Source: Bacteroidaceae bacterium (GTDB lineage: Bacteria > Bacteroidota > Bacteroidia > Bacteroidales > Bacteroidaceae). From it: a stretch of 64,000 bases of DNA. The position numbers and the translations under genes were made by a program. This document shows, piece by piece, positions 54,136 through 62,867 of the stretch. Within the stretch, counting starts at the first letter, position 1; every line of letters starts with the position of its first letter. The stretch covers positions 41,380 to 105,379 of the forward strand of contig JAGCDQ010000005.1 of NCBI GenBank assembly GCA_017651245.1, written 5' to 3'. A model generated the notes under the pieces. The model was not told the DNA's origin. It did not search any database and was given only the letters and a program-made list of their open reading frames with translations.

Positions 54136-55232
54136 AAATCGGCTTTGACGCAAAACGTCTGTTCAATAACTTCACAGGTTTGGGGAATCACAGCAGGACG
54201 ACCATTGACATCCTGACGGCGGAGTTCCCCGAGCATGATTATTGGCTCTATACGCCAAAAATCAGGTTGAACGGTGTGACATTGCCGTATACAGGGAAGA
54301 AGAACTGCCATGTGGTGCAACCGAAGGGGGTGATTAGAGGAGGTGCATGGAGGACATACGGATTGGTGAACGAGATGAAGAAAGACGGCATCGAGGTTTT
54401 CCATGGGCTGAGCAATGAGATGCCTGTGGGTTTGTTCCATTCAGGCATCGCATCGGTGGTGACTATTCATGATGTGGCTTTCAGAACATTCCCCGATATG
54501 TATCACTGGCATGACCGCAAGATCTACGACATGAAGTGGCAGTATGCCTGCAACCACGCAGACCGTATCATCTGTATCAGCGAATGTACAAAGCGCGACG
54601 TGTTGGAGTTCTATAATGTGCCCGAACATAAGGTGGATGTGGTGTATCAACCCGTTTCACCTATCTACTATCAACCAATTGAGCGCATGGATGTACCTCC
54701 CTATATTTTATATGTAGGAAGCATCAACTCACGAAAGAACCTGCTCGGTCTTGTGAAAGCGATGGAACTGCTACCCGAGGACTTACGTATTCCATTGGTT
54801 GTTGTGGGCGGAGGTGGTTCCTATAAGCAACAAGTGAAGCAATACATTGCGGAGCATAACATGGAGAAACTTTTCATCTGGCCTGAAATGGTGATGGGAG
54901 AAGAATTGAAGCGACTTTATGCAAATGCAACACTGATGGTATATCCTTCGTTCTACGAGGGATTTGGACTTCCCGTCGTGGAAGCATTGTTGTCAGGATG
55001 CCCTGTGGTGACGAGCAATGTGAGCAGCCTGCCTGAAGCAGGAGGGCCCTTTTCATTGAAAGCAGACCCCACCAATCCAGAAGATATCAAGGACCAAATG
55101 GTGAAGGCTCTGACTGATGAGACATGGCGACAGGAAGCTATCAGTGGTGGCAGGAATTGGGCGATGAAGACCTTTGACCCCAGGACGCTGGCACGGCGGG
55201 TAATGGGTATTTATGAGAAAATCATTCTATAA
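54132..55232 (+). CDS. Family 4 glycosyltransferase
   Basis: The 366-residue GT-B enzyme has a N-terminal acceptor half (MKIGFDAKRLFNNFTGLGNH) and a C-terminal donor half with PPYILYVGSINSRKNL and the retaining-GT4 motif YPSFYEGFGLPVVEALLSG, then SSLPEAGG. It is coupled to DUF4254 and precedes the phosphonate genes, so it may build the glycan that later receives AEP. The sugar is unknown. Confidence 0.9.
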   Translation: MKIGFDAKRLFNNFTGLGNHSRTTIDILTAEFPEHDYWLYTPKIRLNGVTLPYTGKKNCHVVQPKGVIRGGAWRTYGLVNEMKKDGIEVFHGLSNEMPVGLFHSGIASVVTIHDVAFRTFPDMYHWHDRKIYDMKWQYACNHADRIICISECTKRDVLEFYNVPEHKVDVVYQPVSPIYYQPIERMDVPPYILYVGSINSRKNLLGLVKAMELLPEDLRIPLVVVGGGGSYKQQVKQYIAEHNMEKLFIWPEMVMGEELKRLYANATLMVYPSFYEGFGLPVVEALLSGCPVVTSNVSSLPEAGGPFSLKADPTNPEDIKDQMVKALTDETWRQEAISGGRNWAMKTFDPRTLARRVMGIYEKIIL

Positions 55233-55239
55233 AAACGAT

Positions 55240-56550
55240 ATGGCAAAAACGGTTTATCTGGGTATGATAGGCGATATCATGCATCCAGGTTTAATTAACA
55301 TCATCACTGAGGGAGCTAAGTATGGCGACGTGATGATTGGCTTGTTCACAGACAGGGCGATTGCTACACATAAGCGCCTTCCGTATCTCACTTATGACCA
55401 ACGCAAAGCGGTGATAGAGAAGATTGTTGGTGTGAAGACCATCGTTCCTCAGGAGGAATGGAGTTATGTGGAAAACCTAAAGCGATATAAGCCAGACTAT
55501 ATTATACATGGTGACGACTGGCTGTATGGTCCAGACAAATACATCCGTGATGAAGTATTCAAAGTGATGGAGGCTCAAGGGGGCAAAGTGATAGAGATTC
55601 CTTATACGAAAGGGATTTCAGCCACAGGATTGAAAGAAGCTATTGATTCTTTGGGTGTAACCCCCCAAGCTCGTCTTTCATCACTACGCCGATTGATTTC
55701 AGCCAAACCTATCGTACGCATATTGGAATCGCACAATGGTTTGACGGGTCTGATTGCAGAACACACATCAATGGAGGTCAATGGTCAGCACCGAGAATTT
55801 GACGGTATGTGGGCATCTTCATTGACAGACTCCACTTCCAAGGGTAAGCCAGATATCGAAGCTGTGGACTTGACCACTCGCCTGCATGATTTGAACGACA
55901 CGCTGGAGGTTACGACCAAGCCCGTCATTTATGATGGTGATACGGGTGGCAAGGTGGAACATTTCGTGTTTACAGTCCGCACACTGGAGCGTCTGGGTAT
56001 TTCTGCGGTCATCATTGAAGACAAGGTGGGACTGAAACAAAACTCACTGTTCGGAACAGATGCCGTGCAGACTCAAGACACCATTGAAGGGTTTTGCAAC
56101 AAAATCAAGACTGGTAAAGATGCACAAATCACGCGCGATTTTATGATTATCTCGCGTTGCGAGAGCCTCATCGCTGGCAAATCTGTGGATGACGCTCTGG
56201 AACGCTGTCATGCTTATGTGGCAGCTGGTGCTGACGGTGTGATGATTCATTCCAAGAACAAGGATGGAATGGATATCAAGGAGTTCTGTCAGCGGTTCCG
56301 CGAGAAGGATGACCACACCCCTATTGTGGCTGTTCCCACCACATACAACCAGTTTACGGAAGAGGAACTGGCAGAATGGGGTATCAATGTGGTCATCTAC
56401 GCCAATCATATGTTGCGCAGTGCTTATCCCGCAATGGTGAAATGTGCAGAACGCATTCTTGAGACCTCCCGTAGTTTAGAGGCATCAGAAGAATACTGCA
56501 TGCCTATCAAGCAAATCCTGAATTTGATTCCAGGAACAAAAAAGATCTAA
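55240..56550 (+). CDS. aepX: Phosphoenolpyruvate mutase with N-terminal nucleotidyltransferase-like domain
   Basis: PEP mutase forms the C-P bond by turning PEP into phosphonopyruvate, the first step of phosphonate synthesis. From the ATG at 55240 the product has 436 residues. The N-terminal ~125 resemble a TagD-type cytidylyltransferase (GMIGDIMHPGLINI, YLTYDQRKAVIEKI, YIIHGDDW). Its HxGH site is reduced to HPGL, so it is probably not catalytic. The mutase domain follows with DGDTGG (232-237), EDKVGLKQNSL (from 260) and a (beta/alpha)8-type end. A start at 55213, overlapping the glycosyltransferase, is possible but less likely. Confidence 0.95.
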   Translation: MAKTVYLGMIGDIMHPGLINIITEGAKYGDVMIGLFTDRAIATHKRLPYLTYDQRKAVIEKIVGVKTIVPQEEWSYVENLKRYKPDYIIHGDDWLYGPDKYIRDEVFKVMEAQGGKVIEIPYTKGISATGLKEAIDSLGVTPQARLSSLRRLISAKPIVRILESHNGLTGLIAEHTSMEVNGQHREFDGMWASSLTDSTSKGKPDIEAVDLTTRLHDLNDTLEVTTKPVIYDGDTGGKVEHFVFTVRTLERLGISAVIIEDKVGLKQNSLFGTDAVQTQDTIEGFCNKIKTGKDAQITRDFMIISRCESLIAGKSVDDALERCHAYVAAGADGVMIHSKNKDGMDIKEFCQRFREKDDHTPIVAVPTTYNQFTEEELAEWGINVVIYANHMLRSAYPAMVKCAERILETSRSLEASEEYCMPIKQILNLIPGTKKI

Positions 56551-56585
56551 AGGTAATTGATGAATCGCTGTTGAAAAGAAGGAAA

Positions 56586-57707
56586 ATGATAAGACCACAA
56601 TTCTTGTACGACACGCTGGCCAACTATGGCATTGACTTTTATGCCGGCGTTCCCGATTCTCTCTTGAAGAATCTCTGTGCATACATCACTGACCATGCTG
56701 ATGCAGCCCACAACATCATTGCTGCTAATGAAGGTGGTGCGATGGGTTTGGCAGCAGGACACTATCTGGCTACAGGGCAGATTCCCGTTGTCTATATGCA
56801 GAACTCAGGTCAAGGCAACATCATCAACCCATTGGCTTCTCTGACAGATCCTGATGTATATAACATCCCCGTCCTATTAGTGATCGGTTGGCGTGGTAAA
56901 CCTGGTGTGCACGATGAGCCTCAACATGTGAAGCAAGGAAAAGTGACCACTGGCTTACTCAATGTCATGGGCATCGACTACACCGTTCTCTCCAAAGAGG
57001 AGGAGAAGGCAGAGGTGCAGATTAAAAAAGCCATCGCCTTTATGCAGAACACTAAGCAGTGTTATGCCTTGGTGATTGAGAAAGACACATTCGAAACCTA
57101 TACGCTTCAGAATGTGGAAAAGAATGAGCTTTCGATGTCACGTGAGGAGGCAATCCAAGCTGTAGCTGCTGCACTGGGCGAGAAAGACGCCATTGTTTCC
57201 ACTACAGGTATGATTAGTCGTGAACTCTTTGAATATCGTACTTCCATGAACCAAGGTCATGAGCGTGACTTCCTTACGGTAGGCTCCATGGGTCATGCCT
57301 CCCAAATCGCTTTGGGAATTGCCCTTGAGAAAAATGATCGTAAGGTTTGGTGCTTTGACGGCGATGGTGCCAGCATCATGCACATGGGCAGCATGGCAAT
57401 TGTAGCAAACAAGGCCCCTAAGAATTACGTTCACGTGGTTTTCAACAATGGTGCACATGACTCTGTAGGTGGACAACCGACAGTTGGCTTGAAAATAGAC
57501 TTGCCTGCTGTAGCAAAGGCGGTTGGCTATAAGTCTGTTTACAGCGTCTCATCCAAGGAAGAGTTGCAGGAACAATTATCCCATTTAGGGGAAGCTCCTG
57601 TCCTTTTGGAAGTGAAGGTGAAAAAAGGAAATCGTAAGGATTTAGGAAGACCGACGACCACTCCTATCCAGAACAAGGAGGCGCTGATGACATTCCTACA
57701 AAAATAA
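56586..57707 (+). CDS. aepY: Phosphonopyruvate decarboxylase
   Basis: This TPP enzyme converts phosphonopyruvate to phosphonoacetaldehyde, pulling the unfavourable mutase reaction forward. The 373-residue protein (ATG at 56586) has an N-terminal pyrimidine-binding half with ANEGGAMGLAAGHYLATG and QNSGQGNIINPLASL. The TPP-diphosphate motif starts GDGASIMHMGSMA and ends FNN, with a short C-terminal domain. It lies 35 nt after the mutase gene. Confidence 0.95.
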   Translation: MIRPQFLYDTLANYGIDFYAGVPDSLLKNLCAYITDHADAAHNIIAANEGGAMGLAAGHYLATGQIPVVYMQNSGQGNIINPLASLTDPDVYNIPVLLVIGWRGKPGVHDEPQHVKQGKVTTGLLNVMGIDYTVLSKEEEKAEVQIKKAIAFMQNTKQCYALVIEKDTFETYTLQNVEKNELSMSREEAIQAVAAALGEKDAIVSTTGMISRELFEYRTSMNQGHERDFLTVGSMGHASQIALGIALEKNDRKVWCFDGDGASIMHMGSMAIVANKAPKNYVHVVFNNGAHDSVGGQPTVGLKIDLPAVAKAVGYKSVYSVSSKEELQEQLSHLGEAPVLLEVKVKKGNRKDLGRPTTTPIQNKEALMTFLQK

Positions 57708-57715
57708 TCCATAAA

Positions 57716-58471
57716 ATGATGAATGATAAAGATTGCCCAACTCATGGGCAGGGAGTAAAGACGGCAGTCATTATGGCAGCAGGCTTAGGCACTCGTTTCG
57801 GAAAGATGACGGAAACGGTGCCTAAGGGCTTTGTGGAGTGTGGAGGTATGTCGATGGTGGAACGAAGCATCCAGACCCTGATTGCCTGCGGCATCGAACG
57901 CATCATCATCGGCACAGGCTATCTAAAAGAGAAGTATGAGGCACTGAAGGAGGTCTATCCGCAGATTGAATGTGTGTTCTCTCCACGTTATGCCGAGACC
58001 AACAGTATGTACACCTTGTGGAACTGCCGCGAAGTGATTGGCGATGACGACTTTCTACTGTTGGAAAGTGACTTGGTGTTCGAAAAGAAAGCCATCACGT
58101 CGCTGTTGGAATGCCCAGAGCCAGACATCATGCTCATCACACCTGTGACGAAATTCCAGGACCAATACTATGTGGAGTACGGAGAGGGTAACAGGCTCAC
58201 TCGTTGTTCTACAATAGAGACAGAGCTGGATGCCAAAGGTGAATTGGTGGGCATTCATAAGCTTTCCAACAAGTTCTATCGTGCCATGTGTGAGGACTAT
58301 GCCCGGAAAGTGGAAGACAAGCCAAAACTGGGCTATGAGTATGAGTTGCTCACGATGTCACAGGAAATCATGAAGGTGTATGTGCTCCGTGTGGAGGGCC
58401 TGAAGTGGTACGAGATTGACGATGTGGACGACCTCAACTACGCCGAACAGCACATCCTCCCCTATCTATAA
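57716..58471 (+). CDS. pntC: PntC-like CTP:2-aminoethylphosphonate cytidylyltransferase
   Basis: The 251-residue nucleotidyltransferase opens with AVIMAAGLGTRFGKMTETVPKGFVECGG (only the core AAGLGTRFGK, residues 21-30, is needed), followed by YAETNSMYTLWNC, LLLESDLVFE and YEIDDVDDLNYAE. PntC enzymes attach CMP to AEP for LicD-type transfer and are sometimes fused to the transaminase; here both are separate neighbours. Phosphocholine (LicC-like) activation is the alternative; the surrounding mutase, decarboxylase and transaminase make AEP the likely substrate. Confidence 0.85.
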   Translation: MMNDKDCPTHGQGVKTAVIMAAGLGTRFGKMTETVPKGFVECGGMSMVERSIQTLIACGIERIIIGTGYLKEKYEALKEVYPQIECVFSPRYAETNSMYTLWNCREVIGDDDFLLLESDLVFEKKAITSLLECPEPDIMLITPVTKFQDQYYVEYGEGNRLTRCSTIETELDAKGELVGIHKLSNKFYRAMCEDYARKVEDKPKLGYEYELLTMSQEIMKVYVLRVEGLKWYEIDDVDDLNYAEQHILPYL

Positions 58472-58509
58472 ATTCCCATTATCCCCATTCAACACATCCT
58501 ATAAAAATC

Positions 58510-59631
58510 ATGGAAAAAATCAAGAGAAACGTATTGCTGAACCCTGGTCCAGCAACCACAACCGATACAGTGAAGTATGCACAGGTAGTGCCAGACATTT
58601 GTCCAAGAGAGAAAGAATTTGCAGGATTGATGAAAGGGCTACGTTCCGACCTGCTGAAAGTGGTGCATGCTCCTGAGGACGAATACACCGCCGTGCTCTT
58701 CTGTGGGTCAGGCACCATCAATATCGATATCTGCATCAATTCACTTGTCCCTGAAGGCAAGAAGATTCTGGTGGTGAACAACGGAGCCTATAACTCTCGT
58801 GCCGTTGAGGTGTGCCAGATGTATCACATCCCACACATCGACCTGAAGTCGAGTGTCTTTGAACAACCCAATCTGGTGGATGTGGAACGCACCTTGCAAG
58901 AGAACCCCGATGTGGCTGTTGTATATTGCTGCCATCATGAGACAGGTACGGGTGTTCTAAATCCCATCCGCGAAATCGGTGCGTTAGCTCATCAATATGG
59001 AGCTATCTTCATCAGCGACACGACTTCTACGCTCGGCATGATTCCGCTGGATGTGGTGAAAGACAATGTGGACTTCTGTATGGCTTCTGCCCAAAAGGGA
59101 CTGATGGCCATGTCGGGTCTTTCTTTCATCATTGGTCGTAAGTCCATCGTCGAAGCTTCGAAGAACTACCCCACCCGTTCCTATTATTGCAACCTATATC
59201 TGCAATACGAATACTTTGAAAAAACGGGTGAGATGCACTTCACACCACCCGTGCAGACTATCTATGCCACCATTCAAGCCCTCAAAGAGTACTTTTCCGA
59301 GGGTGAGGAAGCCAAGTTTGCACGCCACCATGCTGTCTATAAGGCAATCCGAAAAGGGGTTGCAGACTTGGGGTTGCAAACGGTGATTGACCCGAAGATA
59401 GAATCAGGTCTTGTGGTGTCGGTACTCTATCCCGAAGATCCCAACTGGGATTTTGAGAAAGTGCACGACTACTGCTATGAGCGTGGATTCACCATCTATC
59501 CTGGCAAAATTTCGACCACCAACACTTTCCGCCTCTGTGCTTTGGGAGCCATCACTCCTAAAGACATTGAAGACTTTTTCGTTGTGCTGAAAAAAGCACT
59601 CGAGAAATATGGGATTAAGGTAAAGAAGTAA
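58510..59631 (+). CDS. 2-aminoethylphosphonate:pyruvate-type transaminase
   Basis: The 373-residue PLP enzyme of fold type I has NPGPATTTDTVKYA, CGSGTINIDICI, DTTSTLG and the PLP lysine K196 in ASAQKGLMAMSG. It is related to PhnW, which in degradation converts AEP to phosphonoacetaldehyde; here, after mutase and decarboxylase, it most probably works in reverse to make AEP. No phnX (phosphonoacetaldehyde hydrolase) gene is present, which also argues for synthesis. Confidence 0.92.
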   Translation: MEKIKRNVLLNPGPATTTDTVKYAQVVPDICPREKEFAGLMKGLRSDLLKVVHAPEDEYTAVLFCGSGTINIDICINSLVPEGKKILVVNNGAYNSRAVEVCQMYHIPHIDLKSSVFEQPNLVDVERTLQENPDVAVVYCCHHETGTGVLNPIREIGALAHQYGAIFISDTTSTLGMIPLDVVKDNVDFCMASAQKGLMAMSGLSFIIGRKSIVEASKNYPTRSYYCNLYLQYEYFEKTGEMHFTPPVQTIYATIQALKEYFSEGEEAKFARHHAVYKAIRKGVADLGLQTVIDPKIESGLVVSVLYPEDPNWDFEKVHDYCYERGFTIYPGKISTTNTFRLCALGAITPKDIEDFFVVLKKALEKYGIKVKK

Positions 59632-59635
59632 GAGG

Positions 59636-59660
59636 CTAAAGTCATCGTTAAGGTTAATAT
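59636..59660 (+). repeat. ATCGTTAAGGTTAA word before the licD start codon
   Basis: ATCGTTAAGGTTAA (about 59644-59657) ends 8 nt before the ATG, as it does 4 nt before the sirtuin ATG at 29839. Confidence 0.8.
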
Positions 59661-59665
59661 CAAAC

Positions 59666-60502
59666 ATGGCAGCATACGACATACGTCCACTGCAACTGCA
59701 CATCTTACAGATTCTATTGGCAATCGACAAGGTGTGCCGCAAGCATGGTTTGCGCTACTATCTGGCAGCAGGAACGCTGTTGGGGGCGGTGCGCCATCAG
59801 GGATTCATTCCTTGGGACGATGATGTCGATATTGCGATGCCACGCAAGGACTACGACCTTCTCATGCAGCATTGCAAGGAGTGGCTACCCGAACCATATG
59901 AGGGTTTGTTTGCTGAGAATGAACCCAATTATCCTGGCAACTTCGCCAAGGTGGTAGATAGTAGCACCACACTTATCGAGCGTGCGCATCATGCTTATGT
60001 AGGTGGTGTTTACGTGGATGTGTTTCCTATTGATGGCATGACCACCAACCTTCTCATGCAGCGTATCCATTTTGCAAAATACTCCTTTTACAATAAGGTG
60101 ATTTACTTGCTGTGTCGTGACCCATACAAGCATGGACACGGCCCTTCGAGTTGGCTTCCCTTGCTGTGCCGCAAACTTTTCACGCTAAAAGGCACACAAC
60201 AGCAACTCCTGAAACTACAAAAGAAATATTCGGACCAGGACAGACAACTTACCGTGGATCATGACTTTGGCGTACGAGGCATCATGGCTCAATCCATCTA
60301 TGGCATTCCCACTGAAATCTCCTTTGAGGGACATATGCTGTTCGGCATGGAGCATAACGACGAATACCTCCACAAAATCTATGGCGATTATATGACCATC
60401 CCACCTGGTCCCAAACAGAAACAGCACAACTTTTATTATCTGGATTATCATCTCCCTTATAAAGAATATGTTGACAAACGAGATTTTGTCAACACGCCAT
60501 AA
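59666..60502 (+). CDS. LicD-family transferase, probably of aminoethylphosphonate
   Basis: LicD enzymes transfer phosphocholine or related groups from CMP-activated donors to surface sugars. The 278-residue protein has AGTLLGAVRHQGFIPWDDDVD (core motifs AGTLLG 35-40 and WDDDVDIAMPR 50-60) and VYVDVFPIDGM. It is the last gene of the phosphonate operon, so CMP-AEP is the expected donor; the acceptor is unknown. A terminator follows. Confidence 0.88.
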   Translation: MAAYDIRPLQLHILQILLAIDKVCRKHGLRYYLAAGTLLGAVRHQGFIPWDDDVDIAMPRKDYDLLMQHCKEWLPEPYEGLFAENEPNYPGNFAKVVDSSTTLIERAHHAYVGGVYVDVFPIDGMTTNLLMQRIHFAKYSFYNKVIYLLCRDPYKHGHGPSSWLPLLCRKLFTLKGTQQQLLKLQKKYSDQDRQLTVDHDFGVRGIMAQSIYGIPTEISFEGHMLFGMEHNDEYLHKIYGDYMTIPPGPKQKQHNFYYLDYHLPYKEYVDKRDFVNTP

Positions 60503-60527
60503 GGAGAATCAGCAGGAAGCCCTATAC

Positions 60528-60563
60528 ATCCTTTCAGACTTGATAGATTGAAAGGATTTTTTT
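60528..60563 (+). terminator. Terminator of the aminoethylphosphonate operon
   Basis: ATCCTTTCA (60528-60536) and TGAAAGGAT (60549-60557) pair perfectly and are followed by T6. The stem overlaps the last codons of the convergent glycosyltransferase. Confidence 0.9.
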
Positions 60564-61604
60564 GTAGAATTTATCGTAACTGAACCGTGAAGAAAAGTCC
60601 TCTCTGGCTTGTTCGCCAAGTGTAGTTCGACATGCCTCGTTTTCAGCCAGTTTCTTCAAGGCGATAGCAAGTGCCTGTGCATCTGATGGTGGCACCAACA
60701 CACCATTCCTTCCATCTTCCACATACTCAGCCTGCCCTCCATTATTGGTGGCCACAACCGCCTTGCCCTGTGACATATATTCCATACAAGAAAGAGGACA
60801 TGCTTCCCGAACAATGCTGGCAAGGATACCAAAATCAGCCTGAGGGATATAAGATATCACATGATGCTTAAACCCAAGGAAATGCACCTTACTCTCCAAT
60901 CCCCTCTGAACCAATTGTTGTTTCAGGGCATTGACGTACACCTCCTCACCATTGCCTATCAGTACAAGATGTAGGTTCTGCGTATCCACCATCTGCATCG
61001 CCTCCAACAGCGTGTCAAGCCCCTTCTCCTGAGCCAATCGTCCATGATACATCCCCACCACAGCATCGTCAGGGAGATTCAAGGTCTCACGGATGGATTC
61101 CACCTCAGAGGGAACAATCGAAGCAATGCTGTTATGCAGCACCTCCAGTTTCTCCTCGGCAACAGCAGGATGAGTGCTCAGGAAAGTCTGCTTCGCCAAT
61201 GCTGACACAAAGATTATTTTATCAATCTTCTTGTACAACCATCGATAAGGCAACGAAGTCTTTCCTTTTCTCACCAAATGCCTGGTCACAATCACCTTCA
61301 CCCGACCACCTCTCACCATCGAAGCAGCAAAACATGCAGGAAACGCGTCTTTGAAATTGTGGACATGAAGAATGCCACCTCCCTCTCCTATCACACGCGC
61401 AATCCGATAAACACTCGCCAGCCCCCTCAATGCCACAGGATGGATGGGCACACCCAAAGCCTGCAACTTCGACACCACAGGCGGAAACGGGCGACAAAAC
61501 AATTCCACATGATGCCCGTCACGAATGAGGTGCTGGCACATGTCGAACACATATTGTTCGCCACCTCCCCACACCTTGTTAGATATGATATGATAGATGT
61601 TCAT
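60534..61604 (-). CDS. Family 4 glycosyltransferase
   Basis: The 356-residue GT-B enzyme starts MNIYHIISNKVWGGGEQYV and has RLAQEKGLDTLLEAM, and the donor-site region EACPLSCMEYMSQGKAVV with NNGGQAEYV. It overlaps the upstream GT2 gene by 4 bp. Orientation is opposite to the AEP operon, with 3' ends meeting, but it may act on the same surface glycan. Confidence 0.92.
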   Translation of the reverse strand: MNIYHIISNKVWGGGEQYVFDMCQHLIRDGHHVELFCRPFPPVVSKLQALGVPIHPVALRGLASVYRIARVIGEGGGILHVHNFKDAFPACFAASMVRGGRVKVIVTRHLVRKGKTSLPYRWLYKKIDKIIFVSALAKQTFLSTHPAVAEEKLEVLHNSIASIVPSEVESIRETLNLPDDAVVGMYHGRLAQEKGLDTLLEAMQMVDTQNLHLVLIGNGEEVYVNALKQQLVQRGLESKVHFLGFKHHVISYIPQADFGILASIVREACPLSCMEYMSQGKAVVATNNGGQAEYVEDGRNGVLVPPSDAQALAIALKKLAENEACRTTLGEQAREDFSSRFSYDKFYKKILSIYQV

Positions 61605-62359
61605 CCTTCCAGTTTCTCATTGACGTGCCGTTCATACACCTTCGCCAAATAGTAGAACTTGCTGGTGGCAGAGAATGCCGCCTTGATGAACCCAGCACGA
61701 CCCTCCAGGCATGCTCCCTCGAAGAAATAATATTTGATGAAACGCCACATCGGGGAGAAAAACATCTTCAGGAGCGACGCATTTTTCTGATTTCGCTTCA
61801 CCAAGTCATTCTCCGTATATTCGTTCATCTTCGCAATCTGCCCCTTCACACTGATGCCAGCATGCACCAACGCATACTTCGGGTCTTTCGGCATCTGACC
61901 CACCGTGCCGTCAATCATCGGCACAGAGTGGATGGTGGGTGGCCACGTCGCCTTCTTATGATTCATGAAACGGAGTTGTGAATCAGGATAGGAAGCCTTG
62001 ATCCACTTACCCAAGAAGAGGTTCTTGCGATGGATGTACAACGCATCGTGGTCAGGATGCTCAACATAGTCATACAGATAATCCTTCAGTTCAGGCGTCA
62101 CAAACTCATCGGCATCCACCACTAACACCCATTCATAACTTGCCGAATGAATGGCAAAGTCACGTCCAGGTTCACAGATATTGTAGTCACCCTTCGGAAA
62201 AGTCACCACCTTGCAACCAAATGCCCTTGCAATCTCCACCGTGTCGTCCGTGCTCTCCATGTCACAAACGACAATCTCATCGAAATCCCTCACGGCAGCA
62301 AGCACCTGCTTCAGGTACTTACGGGCATTGTAGGTTTGTATGACAACAGATATGGGCAT
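61601..62359 (-). CDS. Family 2 glycosyltransferase, WaaE/KdtX-like
   Basis: The 252-residue protein has ISVVIQTYNARKYLKQVL, VVCDMESTDDT and VDADEFVTPELKDYL, and resembles the lipopolysaccharide-core branch of GT2 (WaaE/KdtX-like). A role in the lipid A-core region is an inference. First gene of a two-gene unit; its promoter lies 36 nt upstream. Confidence 0.88.
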   Translation of the reverse strand: MPISVVIQTYNARKYLKQVLAAVRDFDEIVVCDMESTDDTVEIARAFGCKVVTFPKGDYNICEPGRDFAIHSASYEWVLVVDADEFVTPELKDYLYDYVEHPDHDALYIHRKNLFLGKWIKASYPDSQLRFMNHKKATWPPTIHSVPMIDGTVGQMPKDPKYALVHAGISVKGQIAKMNEYTENDLVKRNQKNASLLKMFFSPMWRFIKYYFFEGACLEGRAGFIKAAFSATSKFYYLAKVYERHVNEKLEG

Positions 62360-62394
62360 ACCTCTTTATATATAATAGATGTGTAACGATGCCA

Positions 62395-62426
62395 CAAAGG
62401 TAGGTCTTTTTTTATAGGTGACCAAA
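62395..62426 (-). promoter_or_regulatory. Promoter of the 62359-60534 glycosyltransferase pair
   Basis: On the minus strand TTTG (62426-62423), a 20-bp spacer and TACCTTTG (62402-62395). Confidence 0.75.
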
Positions 62427-62522
62427 TAATTGCCCCATTTTTCTATCAGCGCCAAACAAACTGGTGAGGATTTTCTTGTTCGTTTTAGGGAAATTCCTAC
62501 CATTCTGTTCTCCACTTTCACC

Positions 62523-62530
62523 TAACTTTG
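62523..62530 (+). promoter_or_regulatory. Promoter -7 element giving a ~330-nt leader to the 62868 gene
   Basis: TAACTTTG on the plus strand; transcription would start near 62537. No better promoter lies closer to 62868. The 508-bp gap 62360-62867 also holds a possible 23-codon frame and small hairpins, but no gene I can name. Confidence 0.5.
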
Positions 62531-62584
62531 CCCCGCCTTTCGAAAAAAGAAAGGCAATTCATCTCAATAAACAATTACAATTTT

Positions 62585-62656
62585 ATGAACACATCAATGA
62601 CAAATCGCAATTGGCAACCCTCTGGGGATGCTTGGGAAAGATGCAACACGCATTAG
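62585..62656 (+). CDS. Possible 23-codon leader ORF
   Basis: ATG at 62585 opens MNTSMTNRNWQPSGDAWER, then CNTH and TAG. It lies in the long leader of the 62868 gene and could be a leader peptide, but nothing besides position supports translation. Confidence 0.25.
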   Translation: MNTSMTNRNWQPSGDAWERCNTH

Positions 62657-62867
62657 CGTTGTAGTCACCCATTGTATGTTGCGCTTTTGCCATTGCCCAA
62701 ACTGCCTATGTGGCAGGGAGGACAGCCAGCGATGTGTTCTTTGACATTCTGTTACAGTCACCCGTTTCTTGTGCTTTGAACTGACGTGACTTCTTTCTTC
62801 GGGAAGAGGATCACCTACTGTATTGTATCAAAACTTGTCAAACTTAAATTTAAAATTGATTATTGTT

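Noticed and set aside
62464-62664. 66-codon plus-strand frame (MRIFLFVLGKFLPF start)
   Set aside because: It overlaps the promoter region at 62523 and would start before any transcript; no family resemblance.
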